Shown: positions 5,834-15,058 of the stretch, piece by piece
How positions within the stretch are numbered: the first letter of the stretch is position 1
How the letters are laid out: every line of letters starts with the position of its first letter
DNA from: Pelagibacterium lacus
Lineage (GTDB): Bacteria > Pseudomonadota > Alphaproteobacteria > Rhizobiales > Devosiaceae
Reading direction: 5' to 3'
DNA length: 64,000 nucleotides
Assembly: GCF_003345525.1 (NCBI RefSeq)
Contig: NZ_QQNH01000006.1
Span: forward strand, 1 to 64,000
Notes under the pieces: model-generated
What the model saw: only the letters and a program-made list of their open reading frames with translations
Databases searched by the model: none
What the model was told of the DNA's origin: nothing
Made by a program: the position numbers and the translations under genes

Positions 5834-8722
5834 ATGCGCCTCGTCCCAGTTGCTGGCGGCCTTGGCCTCGACGCTGAGCGGCACGCTGAGGCGCAGGGCC
5901 GGTTCGGGGGCCCCCTCCATCACCCGCTTGATGATGGGGATCGCCTGCTCGGCCTTGTCGGCGGGGGCTTCGAAGATCAGTTCGTCATGGACCTGCAGCA
6001 GCATGTCGGCCGGGACGTTCTCGTCCGCCAGCACACGCTCCATGCGGATCATGGCGCGGCGGATGATATCGGCGGCCGAGCCCTGGATGGGGGCGTTGAT
6101 CGAGGCGCGCTCGATGAAGGCCCGCTCCGACGGGTTCTTGGTGTTGACGTTCTCGAACGGAATGCGACGGCCGAAAATGGTCGAGACATAGCCCTGCGCT
6201 TTGACGATGCGGCGCTGCTCGCTCATATAGTCCTGGATGCCGGGGAAACGGGCGAAATAGGTCTTGATGTACTCCCCCGCCTCGCCGCGCGAAATGCCGA
6301 GCTGGTTGGCAAGGCCAAAGGCGGAAATGCCGTAGATGATGCCGAAATTGATCGCCTTGGCCCGGCGACGGATCATCGGGTCCATGCCCGCGATGGGCAC
6401 GCCGAACATCTCCGACGCGGTCATGGCGTGGATATCCAGCCCCTCCTCGAAGGCGTCGCGCAACGACTGGATGTCGGCGATATGGGCGAGGACCCGCAAT
6501 TCGATCTGCGAATAGTCGGCGGAGATCAGCACATTGCCCGGGGTGGCGATGAAGGCGTTGCGGATCTTGCGGCCATCCTCGGTGCGGATGGGGATATTTT
6601 GCAGATTGGGCTCGTTGGACGACAGCCGTCCCGTCGCCACCGAGGCTTGGTTGTAGGAGGTGTGCACGCGCTGGGTGCGCTGATTGACATAGCCGGGCAG
6701 CGCGTCGGTATAGGTGGATTTGAGCTTGCTCACCCCGCGCCAGTCGAGAACCGTCTGGGCCAGCGGGACGCCCTTGGCGGCGAGGTCGTCGAGCACCGAG
6801 GCGCCGGTGGCCCAGGCGCCGGTCTTGGTCTTTGTCCCACCTTCGAGCCCCATCCGGCCGAAGAGGATGTCGCCCAGCTGCTTGGGGGAGCCGAGATTGA
6901 ACCTTTCCCCGGCCAGTTCGTAGGCCTGCTCCTCGAACGCGGCGGCGCGCTGGGCGAAATCCCCCGACAGGCGCGACAGGATCTGCCGGTCGACGGTGAT
7001 GCCCCGCGCTTCCATGCGGGCCAGTACCGGGGTCAGCGGACGGTCGAGCGTCTCGTAGACCGTGGTGACCCCCTGGGCGACGAGGCGCGGCTTGAGCACC
7101 TGCCAGAGCCGCAGGGTGATATCGGCATCCTCGGCGGCGTAGCGCGAGGCGGTGTCGATGGCGATGCGGTCGAAGGTCAGCTGGTTCTTGCCGGTGCCCG
7201 CCAGGTCGGTGAATTTGAGGCAGGTATGGGAGAGGTATTTGTCGGCCAGCGCATCCATGGAGTTGTTGCGCGCGCCGTCGAGCGCGTAGCTCATCAGCAG
7301 CGTGTCGTCGATCGGCGCCATGACGATGCCGTAGCGGACCAGGATGCCCAGATCGTATTTGACGTTCTGGCCGATCTTGAGGATCGCCGGGTCCTCGAGG
7401 ACGGGGCGCAGCATGTCGAGGGCGGTGCGCATGTCCATCTGCCCCTCGGCCAGCCCGCCGCCGAACATGTCGCCCTCGCCGGTGACGTGCCCCAGGGGAA
7501 TGTAGCAGGCGCGGCCGGGGCGGGTGGCAAGGCAGATGCCGACCAGATCGGCGGCCTGGTTGTCGAGCCCGGTGGTCTCGGTATCCACCGCCACATGGCC
7601 GGTGTCCACGATGTCGGCGATCCAGGCGGCCAGCGCGTCGGCGTCGCGGACGATCTCGTAATCCTCGTGCCGGCACGGAATGGCGCGGATCTTTTCCAGC
7701 ACCGCTTCCGCATGGGCGTCGGGACCCGACGTGCCCGAAGCCGGGGACGGGCCTTCCGAGACCGCGATGGCGCCGGGGATCGAGGCGCCCCGCGCCGCCA
7801 GCTCGGGATCGGCCTCGAAATCGTCAGGGTCCACGTCGAGCAGCGCGGCGATGCGGCGGGTGATCGAGGTGAATTCCATGGCCTTGAGGAACGGCATCAG
7901 CGACTTGGCGTCGAGGGGCTGGCGCACCAGATCGTCGAGCGGGATCTCGACCGGGGTATTGCAATCGAGCTCGACCAGCTTGCGCGAGATGCGGGCCAGA
8001 TCGGCGTGCTCGATGATCGATTCCCGACGTTTTTGCTGCTTGATCTCCGAGGCGCGGGCCAGGAGGGTTTCCAGATCGCCATATTCGTTGATCAGCAGGG
8101 CGGCGGTCTTGACCCCGATGCCGGGAATGCCGGGCACGTTGTCGACCGGGTCGCCGCACAGCGCCTGCACGTCGACCACCTTGTCCGGGGTGACGCCGAA
8201 TTTCTTCATCACCTCGTCCGGGCCCATCCAGCGCAGGGGCGGCTGGCCGGGGCGGGCGATGGTATCGAGCATCTGGATGTGATCGTCGTCGATCAGCTGC
8301 ATCATATCCTTGTCGGAGGAGACGATGGTGACCTTGCCGCCCCGGTCGCGCATCTGACAGGCATAGGTGGCGATGATGTCGTCGGCCTCATAGCCTTCCT
8401 GCTCGATGGAGGGCAGGCAGAAGGCGCGGGTGGCGGCGCGGGTGAGGGGGAATTGCGGGACCAGGTCCTCGGGCGCTTCGGGCCGATGCGCCTTGTACTG
8501 GTCGTAGAGATCGTTGCGGAAGCTGGTGCCGGAATAATCGAAGATCACCGCGAAATGGGTGGGCTCGTTCTCCCCCTTGAGGTCCTCGCCGAGCTTGAAC
8601 AGCATGTTGCAGAAGCCCGAGACCGCGCCGACCGGCAGGCCGTCCGATTTGCGGGTGAGGGGCGGCAGCGCGTGATAGGCGCGGAAGATGAAGGACGAGC
8701 CGTCGACTAGGACGAGATGCAT
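5831..8722 (-). CDS. polA: DNA polymerase I
   Basis: 963 residues from the ATG at 8720-8722 (MHLVLVDGSSFIFRAYHAL), which has GAGGAAA upstream; an ATG eight codons earlier is less likely. It fills gaps and removes RNA primers in lagging-strand synthesis and excision repair. The 5' nuclease domain covers roughly residues 1-290, with a helix-hairpin-helix at VPGIPGIGVKTAALL. The proofreading domain (~330-520) is intact: VAVDTETTGLD, QNVKYDLG and YAAEDADITL carry the DEDD acids. The polymerase domain has motif A DYSQIELRVLAH, motif B RRRAKAINFGIIYG and motif C VHDELIFEAP. Its stop codon lies in the palindromic element at 5731-5833. Confidence 0.98.
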   Translation of the reverse strand: MHLVLVDGSSFIFRAYHALPPLTRKSDGLPVGAVSGFCNMLFKLGEDLKGENEPTHFAVIFDYSGTSFRNDLYDQYKAHRPEAPEDLVPQFPLTRAATRAFCLPSIEQEGYEADDIIATYACQMRDRGGKVTIVSSDKDMMQLIDDDHIQMLDTIARPGQPPLRWMGPDEVMKKFGVTPDKVVDVQALCGDPVDNVPGIPGIGVKTAALLINEYGDLETLLARASEIKQQKRRESIIEHADLARISRKLVELDCNTPVEIPLDDLVRQPLDAKSLMPFLKAMEFTSITRRIAALLDVDPDDFEADPELAARGASIPGAIAVSEGPSPASGTSGPDAHAEAVLEKIRAIPCRHEDYEIVRDADALAAWIADIVDTGHVAVDTETTGLDNQAADLVGICLATRPGRACYIPLGHVTGEGDMFGGGLAEGQMDMRTALDMLRPVLEDPAILKIGQNVKYDLGILVRYGIVMAPIDDTLLMSYALDGARNNSMDALADKYLSHTCLKFTDLAGTGKNQLTFDRIAIDTASRYAAEDADITLRLWQVLKPRLVAQGVTTVYETLDRPLTPVLARMEARGITVDRQILSRLSGDFAQRAAAFEEQAYELAGERFNLGSPKQLGDILFGRMGLEGGTKTKTGAWATGASVLDDLAAKGVPLAQTVLDWRGVSKLKSTYTDALPGYVNQRTQRVHTSYNQASVATGRLSSNEPNLQNIPIRTEDGRKIRNAFIATPGNVLISADYSQIELRVLAHIADIQSLRDAFEEGLDIHAMTASEMFGVPIAGMDPMIRRRAKAINFGIIYGISAFGLANQLGISRGEAGEYIKTYFARFPGIQDYMSEQRRIVKAQGYVSTIFGRRIPFENVNTKNPSERAFIERASINAPIQGSAADIIRRAMIRMERVLADENVPADMLLQVHDELIFEAPADKAEQAIPIIKRVMEGAPEPALRLSVPLSVEAKAASNWDEAH

Positions 8723-8823
8723 GGCGGGTTTCCTCGGGCCCGGCATTGCGCGCCCTCAACGATTCTGTTTGGTGCGGACTTTCGCGCGAATAGGGATGGG
8801 GGGCAAGCGCCCAGGCGTCATGC

Positions 8824-9360
8824 CTAGGCACGACCCGGCGGGGATTTGACCCCCATGAGCAGCGCCCAATAGGTGCCATAAGTGTTGTAGGTGGTCGAGG
8901 GCCCGCGCCGCAGGGCCAGGCCGAACTGCACGTAATCGGGATTGACCATAGTGCGGTGATGCGAGGGCGATTTGAGCCAGCCGGCGATCACCGCGTCGAG
9001 ATTGGGCGGGCCGCCGGCGAGGTTTTCCCCCGCCCCGCCCCCGAACCCGGCCCGGCGCAGGCGGACGATGAGGGTCTGCTCGGGCGCGGCGGTATGGGCG
9101 ATGGTGGTGGTGTCGGCCATCAATTGCGCCTGCTCCTCGGCGACCTTTTGCAGCGTGGCGTTGTGGCCGAGCAGCGGCAGGTTGCGCTCCGCGCGCATGG
9201 CGTTGAGCTTTTCGCTCGCCTCGGCGATGGTGATCGCGGAGACCGGATCGGCGCGGGCGGTCTGCATGATCATCGGCCCGCCCATGCAGCCGCTGAGCGC
9301 GGCGGCGCCAAAGCCCAGGGCGGAGAGGGTGAGGAATCGGCGGCGGGTGGGTTCGGTCAT
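8824..9360 (-). CDS. CAP/SCP-domain lipoprotein
   Basis: 178 residues from the ATG at 9358-9360 (MTEPTRRRFLTLSALGFGAAALSGC). The N-terminus has a twin-arginine RRRFL motif and an LSGC lipobox, so it is likely exported folded and lipid-anchored. The rest is a CAP (SCP/PR-1) domain: ASEKLNAMRAERNLPLLGHNATLQKVAEEQA, the HT in TIAHTAAP, GENLAGG and a PSHHRTMVNPDYVQFGLAL block, which carry the family His and Glu residues. Bacterial CAP proteins have no settled activity. polA starts about 100 bp upstream in its reading direction; the two may be one unit. Confidence 0.85.
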   Translation of the reverse strand: MTEPTRRRFLTLSALGFGAAALSGCMGGPMIMQTARADPVSAITIAEASEKLNAMRAERNLPLLGHNATLQKVAEEQAQLMADTTTIAHTAAPEQTLIVRLRRAGFGGGAGENLAGGPPNLDAVIAGWLKSPSHHRTMVNPDYVQFGLALRRGPSTTYNTYGTYWALLMGVKSPPGRA

Positions 9361-9426
9361 GGGCGCAATCCTAGCCGAACCGGGCCGCTTTGAAACCTCC
9401 CAAATCACCGTTTTCCGGCCTTGGCC

Positions 9427-10008
9427 TCACGCCTTGGCCGCCATGCGGATCGACCAGGCGAGATAGCCGATGGCGGCGCCGATGACGATCAGCTGCAGCC
9501 CGACCAGCATGGCCAGCACCCAACTGGCGGCGGTTTCCAGATTGGCGATGAGGAACACCGAGAGCACCATGCCCAGGGCGCCGCTCAGCGCCACCCAAGG
9601 CCAGCCGGGCAGCGGGCGGATGGTGAGGGCCCAGATGAGCTTGCCCAGCCCCTCCATCATGAAGAAGACCACGATGAGCAGGCTGAAGCCGATGATCGAC
9701 TGGGCCGGGTTCATGAGGATGAGGACGCCGATCAGAACCCCCAGCACCGCCGACATCAGTTGCAGCGAGGCATAGGAGGCCCGCCAGGTGGCGATGAGGC
9801 TCAGCCCCTGCATCAGCCCGCTCAGGATCAGCAGCCAGCCGATGGCGAGCGTGATGGTCTGGGCGGAAAAGATCGGGAAGATGATGGCCAGAATCCCGGC
9901 GACGATCATCAGCCCGGCCTGGACGAGATAGAGAAAGGCCGAGCGGCGCACCGAGTCGCGAATGGCTTCCTGGTAGATTTCCGATGCGGCATTGACGGAT
10001 ACGGGCAT
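9427..10008 (-). CDS. HdeD/DUF308 family membrane protein
   Basis: 193 residues with six hydrophobic segments arranged as three hairpins, for example AFLYLVQAGLMIVAGILAIIF and IIGFSLLIVVFFMMEGLGKLIWA. The pattern of paired helices each with a small-residue GxxxxxxGxxxL motif is the DUF308/HdeD family of inner-membrane proteins. E. coli HdeD is linked to acid resistance; the molecular role is unknown. The N-terminus MPVSVNAASEIYQEAIRDSVRR is a short cytosolic helix. Transcribed leftward, with the ribosomal protein operon running away on the other side. Confidence 0.85.
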   Translation of the reverse strand: MPVSVNAASEIYQEAIRDSVRRSAFLYLVQAGLMIVAGILAIIFPIFSAQTITLAIGWLLILSGLMQGLSLIATWRASYASLQLMSAVLGVLIGVLILMNPAQSIIGFSLLIVVFFMMEGLGKLIWALTIRPLPGWPWVALSGALGMVLSVFLIANLETAASWVLAMLVGLQLIVIGAAIGYLAWSIRMAAKA

Positions 10009-10093
10009 GGCGGCCTTCCTTGCGGTTGCAGCGGGCGGATCGATCCGCCCAGCATGCGCCTCGAATGTTAAGGTTCATTTGCCGTCTCCCCGC

Positions 10094-10122
10094 TTGCACG
10101 ACGGCCGGCTTGGCCCTATAAG
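10094..10122 (+). promoter_or_regulatory. Predicted sigma-70 promoter for rpmI-rplT
   Basis: TTGCAC (10094-10099), a 17-bp spacer, and TATAAG (10117-10122). This would give a leader of about 160 nt before rpmI. The leader contains a 7-bp hairpin GCGCATC/GATGCGC around 10175-10198, which could take part in the feedback control known for L20 operons; that part is speculative. infC, the usual first gene of this operon, is not here. Confidence 0.6.
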
Positions 10123-10291
10123 CGGTCGATCCATGGACACGCCCTTGCGGCCTGGCCACGGATTGTGTATGTCGCGCATCTCGCATACCCGATGCGCATT
10201 CGAGCCGCCCGGCCAAAAGGCATGCCGTGGCGGTTCATGAAAGCGGAAGCTCACCAGAGCGGCTGCAAGAAGACCAAAAGGAAACCGCAAA

Positions 10292-10492
10292 ATGCCCAAG
10301 ATGAAGACCAAATCTGGCGCCAAGAAGCGCTTCAAGGTCACCGCGACCGGCAAGGTCCTGGCCGGTGCCGCCGGCAAGCGCCACCGCCTGATCAGCCACA
10401 ACGCCAAGTACATCCGCACCAATCGCGGCACCTCGGTCATGGCCGACGCCGATGCCAAGATCGTCAAGAAGTACATGCCCTACGACCGCTGA
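10292..10492 (+). CDS. rpmI: 50S ribosomal protein L35
   Basis: 66 residues, the normal length, highly basic. It starts [21 protein letters not shown] and contains the family core [18 protein letters not shown]35 is a late-assembling protein of the large ribosomal subunit. The gene is 68 bp upstream of rplT on the same strand, the standard rpmI-rplT pair. A separate promoter at 10094 is predicted. GAAACCGC precedes the ATG, so the ribosome site is weak. Confidence 0.98.
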   Translation: MPKMKTKSGAKKRFKVTATGKVLAGAAGKRHRLISHNAKYIRTNRGTSVMADADAKIVKKYMPYDR

Positions 10493-10560
10493 GCGGTTGC
10501 CGGCAGTTTTGGATTGTCGCGCTGGCTTGACAGCGCCCCGTCAGATTTGAGGATAACAAC

Positions 10561-10962
10561 ATGTCCCGCGTGAAAAGAGGCGTTACCGCCCACGCCCGCC
10601 ACAAGAAGGTGATCAAGGCCGCCAAGGGCTATTATGGTCGCCGCTCCACCAATTACCGCTCGGCGGTCCAGGCCGTCGAAAAGGCGGCCCAGTACGCCTA
10701 TCGCGACCGCAAGGCCAAGAAGCGCAATTTCCGTGCGCTGTGGATCCAGCGCATCAACGCCGCCGTGCGCAGCCATGGGCTGACCTATGGCCGATTTATT
10801 GACGGCCTCAGCAAGGCTGAGGTCGCAGTGGACCGCAAGGTCCTGGCCGATCTGGCCGTGCACGAACCGGCGGCTTTCGAAGCGCTGGTCGTCAAGGCCA
10901 AGGACGCCCTCACCTATCTCGGTGACATCGAAGCGACCACCCACGAGCGCATTTCCGCCTGA
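10561..10962 (+). CDS. rplT: 50S ribosomal protein L20
   Basis: 133 residues. L20 binds 23S rRNA early in large-subunit assembly and in many bacteria represses its own operon. The N-terminal basic extension [19 protein letters not shown] and the globular part with [33 protein letters not shown] and [11 protein letters not shown] are all present. The C-terminal tail [20 protein letters not shown] is slightly longer than the 118-residue E. coli form, as in other alphaproteobacteria. Followed by a terminator at 11009-11049 before pheS. Confidence 0.98.
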   Translation: MSRVKRGVTAHARHKKVIKAAKGYYGRRSTNYRSAVQAVEKAAQYAYRDRKAKKRNFRALWIQRINAAVRSHGLTYGRFIDGLSKAEVAVDRKVLADLAVHEPAAFEALVVKAKDALTYLGDIEATTHERISA

Positions 10963-11008
10963 TTTTCCAGCGGACGCGCACGCGCCTTAACTGAGGCCGG
11001 AGATTCAA

Positions 11009-11049
11009 AGCCTTGCGCTGCCCCCTTTAGGGGTGGCGCGGGGCTTTTT
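11009..11049 (+). terminator. Rho-independent terminator or attenuator before pheS
   Basis: A 16-base arm (11009-11024) pairs fully, counting G-U pairs, with 11030-11045 around a CTTTA loop, and is followed by TTTTT. It sits 49 bp before the pheS start, so it either ends the rpmI-rplT transcript or acts as an attenuator for pheS. No Phe-rich leader peptide is seen, which favours plain termination with partial read-through. Confidence 0.75.
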
Positions 11050-11097
11050 CGTTTGCTACCGCTTCGCCCGAAACCCGTTCACGATACGAAGAAGATC

Positions 11098-12183
11098 ATG
11101 TCCACCGCCATCGCCGACCTTTCCCTCTCGATCCGTGCCGCGATTGCCGAGGCGCAGGACGAAACCGCACTCGAAGCGGTGCGCGTCTCCGCTCTGGGCA
11201 AGAAGGGCTCGATTTCCGCCCTGCTGGCCACGCTGGGCAAGATGAGCCCCGAGGAGCGCAAGGAGCAGGGCCCGGCCATCAACGGGCTGAAATCCGAGAT
11301 CGCGGCCGCCATCGAAGACAAGCGCGCAGACCTGGCCGCTTCGGCGCTGGAGGCCCGCCTGGCGCGCGAAAAGCTCGACGTGACCCTGCCGCTGCGGCCC
11401 GCTCCCACCGCCATCGGCCGGGTGCACCCGATCAGCCAGACCATCGACGAGATCACCGCCATCTTCTCGGACATGGGCTTCGCCATCGCCGAAGGCCCCG
11501 ATATCGAGACGGACTATTATAACTTCACCGCGCTCAACTTCCCCGAGGGGCACCCGGCGCGCGAGATGCACGACACCTTCTTTTTCGAGCCCGACGCCAA
11601 GGGCGAGCGCAAGCTGTTGCGCACCCACACCTCGCCGGTGCAGATCCGCACCATGGAACAGGCCGAGCCGCCGATCCGCATCGTCATCCCCGGCCGCACC
11701 TATCGCAACGATTCCGACCAGACCCATACCCCCATGTTCCATCAGGTGGAGGGGCTGGTGATCGACAGGAATTCCCATATCGGGCAGTTGCGCTGGGTGA
11801 TCGAGGAGTTCCTCAAGGCCTTCTTCGAGGTCGAGAGCGTCACCACCCGCTTCCGCCCCAGCTTCTTCCCCTTCACCGAGCCCTCGATGGAGGTGGACGT
11901 GCAATGCGACCGCTCGGGCAGGGAGGTCAAGATCGGCGAGGGCAATGACTGGCTGGAGATCCTGGGCTGCGGCATGGTGCACCCCAATGTGATCCGGGCC
12001 GGGGGTTTCGATCCCGACGTCTATCAGGGCTTTGCCTGGGGCATGGGGATCGACCGCATCGCCATGCTCAAATACGGCATGCCGGACCTGCGGGCCTTTT
12101 TCGACGCCGACAAGCGCTGGATCGACCATTACGGCTTCCGTCCCTTCGACCTGCCGACCCTGTTCGGGGGCTTGTCGAGCTGA
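11098..12183 (+). CDS. pheS: Phenylalanine-tRNA ligase alpha subunit
   Basis: 361 residues from the ATG at 11098 ([16 protein letters not shown]), with GAAGAAG just upstream. With PheT it forms the alpha2-beta2 enzyme that charges tRNA-Phe. The N-terminal coiled-coil covers residues ~1-85. The class II catalytic core follows: motif 1 around [19 protein letters not shown], motif 2 [19 protein letters not shown], and motif 3 [14 protein letters not shown]. The stop overlaps the start of the ASCH gene (TGATG), so translation of the next gene is coupled. Confidence 0.97.
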   Translation: MSTAIADLSLSIRAAIAEAQDETALEAVRVSALGKKGSISALLATLGKMSPEERKEQGPAINGLKSEIAAAIEDKRADLAASALEARLAREKLDVTLPLRPAPTAIGRVHPISQTIDEITAIFSDMGFAIAEGPDIETDYYNFTALNFPEGHPAREMHDTFFFEPDAKGERKLLRTHTSPVQIRTMEQAEPPIRIVIPGRTYRNDSDQTHTPMFHQVEGLVIDRNSHIGQLRWVIEEFLKAFFEVESVTTRFRPSFFPFTEPSMEVDVQCDRSGREVKIGEGNDWLEILGCGMVHPNVIRAGGFDPDVYQGFAWGMGIDRIAMLKYGMPDLRAFFDADKRWIDHYGFRPFDLPTLFGGLSS

Positions 12184-12593
12184 TGGCTCTGCCGGCCCGC
12201 TATGCCGATGCGCATCGCTTCGCCTTCGGGGACAGCCCCGAACTGGCGGACGAACTGCTTGCGCTGGTGCTGGCGGGAACAAAAACCGCGACGTGCGGTG
12301 CCTTGCGCGACCACGAGGCCGATGGCGAGCCGCTTCCCGAGATCGGGCGGCGCGACATCGTGCTCGACGGGGCCGGCCGCCCGGCCTGCGTCATCGAGAC
12401 CACCGCGGTCGAGATCATGGCATTCGACGCGGTGAGCAAAGATTTTGCCGAGGCCGAGGGCGAAGGCCCCTATGCGGCCTGGCGCGAAGGACACATCGCC
12501 TTCTTCTCCCGCAATGGCGGGTGGAGCGGCGAGATGAAACTCGTTTGCGAGCGCTTCAGGCTCATCGAAGTGCTGGATAGGGATCCAAGATGA
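12183..12593 (+). CDS. ASCH-domain protein between pheS and pheT
   Basis: 136 residues, a compact ASCH domain, a PUA-like beta-barrel thought to bind RNA or modified nucleosides. FGDSPELADELLALVLAGTKTATCGAL carries the family's conserved GxKTAT loop, and later come GRRDIVLDGAGRPACVIETTAVEIMAFDAV and the YAAWREGHIAFFSRN segment. Some ASCH proteins hydrolyse N4-acetylcytidine. The start overlaps the pheS stop by one base and its stop overlaps the pheT ATG (ATGA), so it is translated in lock-step with both subunits of the synthetase. A role in tRNA or nucleoside handling is an inference from this position only. Confidence 0.88.
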   Translation: MALPARYADAHRFAFGDSPELADELLALVLAGTKTATCGALRDHEADGEPLPEIGRRDIVLDGAGRPACVIETTAVEIMAFDAVSKDFAEAEGEGPYAAWREGHIAFFSRNGGWSGEMKLVCERFRLIEVLDRDPR

Positions 12594-14998
12594 AATTCAC
12601 GCTTTCCTGGCTCAAGGACCATCTCGAGACAACCGCAACCTCCGACGAGATCATCGAGACCCTGACCATGGTCGGGCTCGAGGTCGAGGCGGTGACCGAC
12701 AGCGGTGCGGCGCTCAAGGATTTCGTCACCGCGCATGTGGTGAGCGCCGAACAGCACCCCAATGCCGACAAGCTCCGCGTCTGCAAGGTGGATGCGGGCA
12801 CCGGCGAATTGATCGACGTGGTCTGCGGCGCCCCCAATGCCCGCACGGGGCTGAAATCGGTGTTCGCCTTCCCCGGCACCTATATTCCGGGCAAGGACAT
12901 GACCATCGGCAAGGGCAATATCCGCGGTCAGGTTTCCAACGGCATGCTGTGTTCCAATGCCGAGCTGGAGCTCTCGGACGACCATGACGGAATCATCGAG
13001 TTGCCTGAGGATGCCCCGGTCGGGGTCTCCTATCCCCAATATGCCGGGCTCGACGAGGTCGTCATCGAGGTCGGGCTGACCCCCAATCGCGGCGATTGCG
13101 CCGGCGTGCGCGGCATCGCCCGCGACCTCGCCGCCGCCGGGCTGGGCACGCTGCGGAACGAGGCGGTTGCCCCGGTGCCGGCGAGCGCCGGGCCGTCCCC
13201 CATCGCCGTTGCGGTCGATGGGGAGGTCTGCCGGATGTTCGCCGGGCGGCTGGTGAAGAACATCGCCAACGGCCCCTCGCCGCAATGGCTACAGGACCGT
13301 TTGCGCGCCGTCGGGCTGCGCCCGATCAACGCCCTGGTCGATATCACCAATTACGTGTCCCTCGACCGGGCGCGGCCGCTGCACGTCTATGACGCCGACA
13401 AGCTGGCCGGCGGGGTTTCGGCCCGCATGGGGCGGCAAGGCGAGAGCTTCCTCGCCCTCGACGGCAAGACCTATGAGGTCGACGAGACCCTGTGCGTGAT
13501 CGCCGACGACGAAAAAGTGCTGGGGCTGGCCGGGGTGATCGGCGGCGAGGATACCGGCTCGACCGACCAAACCACCAATGTGTTCATCGAATGCGCCTGG
13601 TTCGAGCCCAAAGCCATCGCGGCGGCCGGACGCAAGACCGGCATCGTCTCGGACGCCCGCTACCGCTTCGAGCGCACCGTGGACCCCGCTTCGGTCATGC
13701 CGGGGATCGAGCTGGCGACCCGTATGGTGCTCGATCTGTGCGGGGGCGAGGCCGCCGAAGTGGTCGTCGCCGGCCATGTGGAAGCCCCCGGCACCCGGAT
13801 CGATTTCCCCTTGAGCGAGATCGAGCGGCTGACCGGCCTCAAGGTCGAACCGGCCGAGGTTGAGGCCATTCTGGGCCGGCTGGGCTTTGCGGTGTCGGGC
13901 AGCGGCGAGCGCAGGCAGGTGCGCGTGCCGAGCTGGCGCCCCGACGTCACCATGAAGGCCGACCTGGTCGAGGAGGTGATGCGCATGGTCGGGGTCGACA
14001 AGGTCCCGGTGACGCCGCTGGCCCGGCTGTCGGGCGTGGCGCCGCGCATGCTCACCCCGATCCAGAACCGCCGCCGCATCGCGCGGCGGGCACTGGCGGC
14101 GCGCGGCATGAACGAGGCGGTGACCTGGTCGTTCATTTCCACCGAGCTGGCCGAAACCTTCGGCGGCGGCACGCCGACCCTGCGGCTGGCCAATGCCATC
14201 GCGTCGGACATGACCGATATGCGCCCCTCGCTGCTGCCGGGCCTTTTGTCGGGCGCCGGCCGCAACGCCAATCGCGGCTTTGCCGATGTGGCGCTGTTCG
14301 AGGTGGGCCAGGTGTTCTTCTCCGACGCCCCCGAGGGCCAGCGCACCCATGCTACCGGCATCCGCACCGGTACGGCCGGGTTCACCGGCGCGGGCCGGCA
14401 CTGGCAGGGCAAGGCGGACAAGGTCGGCGTCTATGACGCCAAGGCCGACCTGGCGGCGGCCCTCGACGCGCTGGGGATCGATATCGAAAAGGTGCAGGTG
14501 GTGGCCGAACCGGCGGCGTGGAGCCATCCGGGCCGCGGCGGACGCGTGCAGCTCGGGCCCAAGCTGATCCTGGGCTGGTTCGGGGAACTGCATCCCGGGC
14601 TGGTGGACCAGCTCGATCTCGACGGACCGGTGGCGGCCTTCGAGATCGATCTCGACGCCATTCCCGAGCCGCGCAAAAAGCCGACCCGGGCCAAGCCGGC
14701 GCTGGAGCTCTCGCAGTTCCAACCGGTCAAGCGCGACTTCGCCTTCGTCGTCGACGCCGATGTCGAGGCGGCCGGCCTGTTGCGCGCGGCGCGCGGCGCC
14801 GACAAGGGCCTCGTGAGCGAAATCTCGGTGTTCGACGTCTTTGCCGGAGCCCATCTGGGCGAGGGCAAGAAATCGGTGGCCATCGAGGTGACCCTGCAGC
14901 CCAGGGACCATACGCTGACCGAAGAGGAGATCGAGGCGGTGAGCGGCCGCATCGTCGCCGCGGTCGAAAAGGCCACCGGCGGCGCGCTGAGAGCCTGA
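12590..14998 (+). CDS. pheT: Phenylalanine-tRNA ligase beta subunit
   Basis: 802 residues, normal length. MKFTLSWLKDHLETTATSDEI is the usual start. An N-terminal EMAP/OB tRNA-binding domain (residues ~38-150, VVSAEQHPNADKLRVCKVD), the B3/B4 editing domain with GLTPNRGDCAGVRGIARDL and RPINALVDITNYV, the B5 domain, the catalytic-like domain (ALAARGMNEAVTWSFIS) and a C-terminal anticodon-binding FDX-ACB domain (SQFQPVKRDFAFVVD ... RDHTLTEEEI) follow in order. Its ATG overlaps the stop of the ASCH gene. It ends about 30 bp before a terminator that faces it from the other strand. Confidence 0.97.
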   Translation: MKFTLSWLKDHLETTATSDEIIETLTMVGLEVEAVTDSGAALKDFVTAHVVSAEQHPNADKLRVCKVDAGTGELIDVVCGAPNARTGLKSVFAFPGTYIPGKDMTIGKGNIRGQVSNGMLCSNAELELSDDHDGIIELPEDAPVGVSYPQYAGLDEVVIEVGLTPNRGDCAGVRGIARDLAAAGLGTLRNEAVAPVPASAGPSPIAVAVDGEVCRMFAGRLVKNIANGPSPQWLQDRLRAVGLRPINALVDITNYVSLDRARPLHVYDADKLAGGVSARMGRQGESFLALDGKTYEVDETLCVIADDEKVLGLAGVIGGEDTGSTDQTTNVFIECAWFEPKAIAAAGRKTGIVSDARYRFERTVDPASVMPGIELATRMVLDLCGGEAAEVVVAGHVEAPGTRIDFPLSEIERLTGLKVEPAEVEAILGRLGFAVSGSGERRQVRVPSWRPDVTMKADLVEEVMRMVGVDKVPVTPLARLSGVAPRMLTPIQNRRRIARRALAARGMNEAVTWSFISTELAETFGGGTPTLRLANAIASDMTDMRPSLLPGLLSGAGRNANRGFADVALFEVGQVFFSDAPEGQRTHATGIRTGTAGFTGAGRHWQGKADKVGVYDAKADLAAALDALGIDIEKVQVVAEPAAWSHPGRGGRVQLGPKLILGWFGELHPGLVDQLDLDGPVAAFEIDLDAIPEPRKKPTRAKPALELSQFQPVKRDFAFVVDADVEAAGLLRAARGADKGLVSEISVFDVFAGAHLGEGKKSVAIEVTLQPRDHTLTEEEIEAVSGRIVAAVEKATGGALRA

Positions 14999-15023
14999 GC
15001 CCTTGCGGCAACCGGGACAAGAC

Positions 15024-15051
15024 AAAAGCCCCGCCGAGCGATCGGCGGGGC
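15024..15051 (-). terminator. Rho-independent terminator for the DUF2306 gene
   Basis: Perfect 10-bp stem GCCCCGCCGA/TCGGCGGGGC (15028-15037/15042-15051) with a four-base loop. On the minus strand it is followed by TTTTGTC, so it ends the leftward gene at 15059. It may also stop pheT transcription from the other side, without a T run. Confidence 0.8.
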
Positions 15052-15058
15052 CGGCATC

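Noticed and set aside
5774-8710. 978-codon open frame on the plus strand over polA
   Set aside because: It is antisense to a full, motif-complete polA; its sequence is His/Asp/Gly-rich without any domain, as is common for shadow frames in GC-rich genes.
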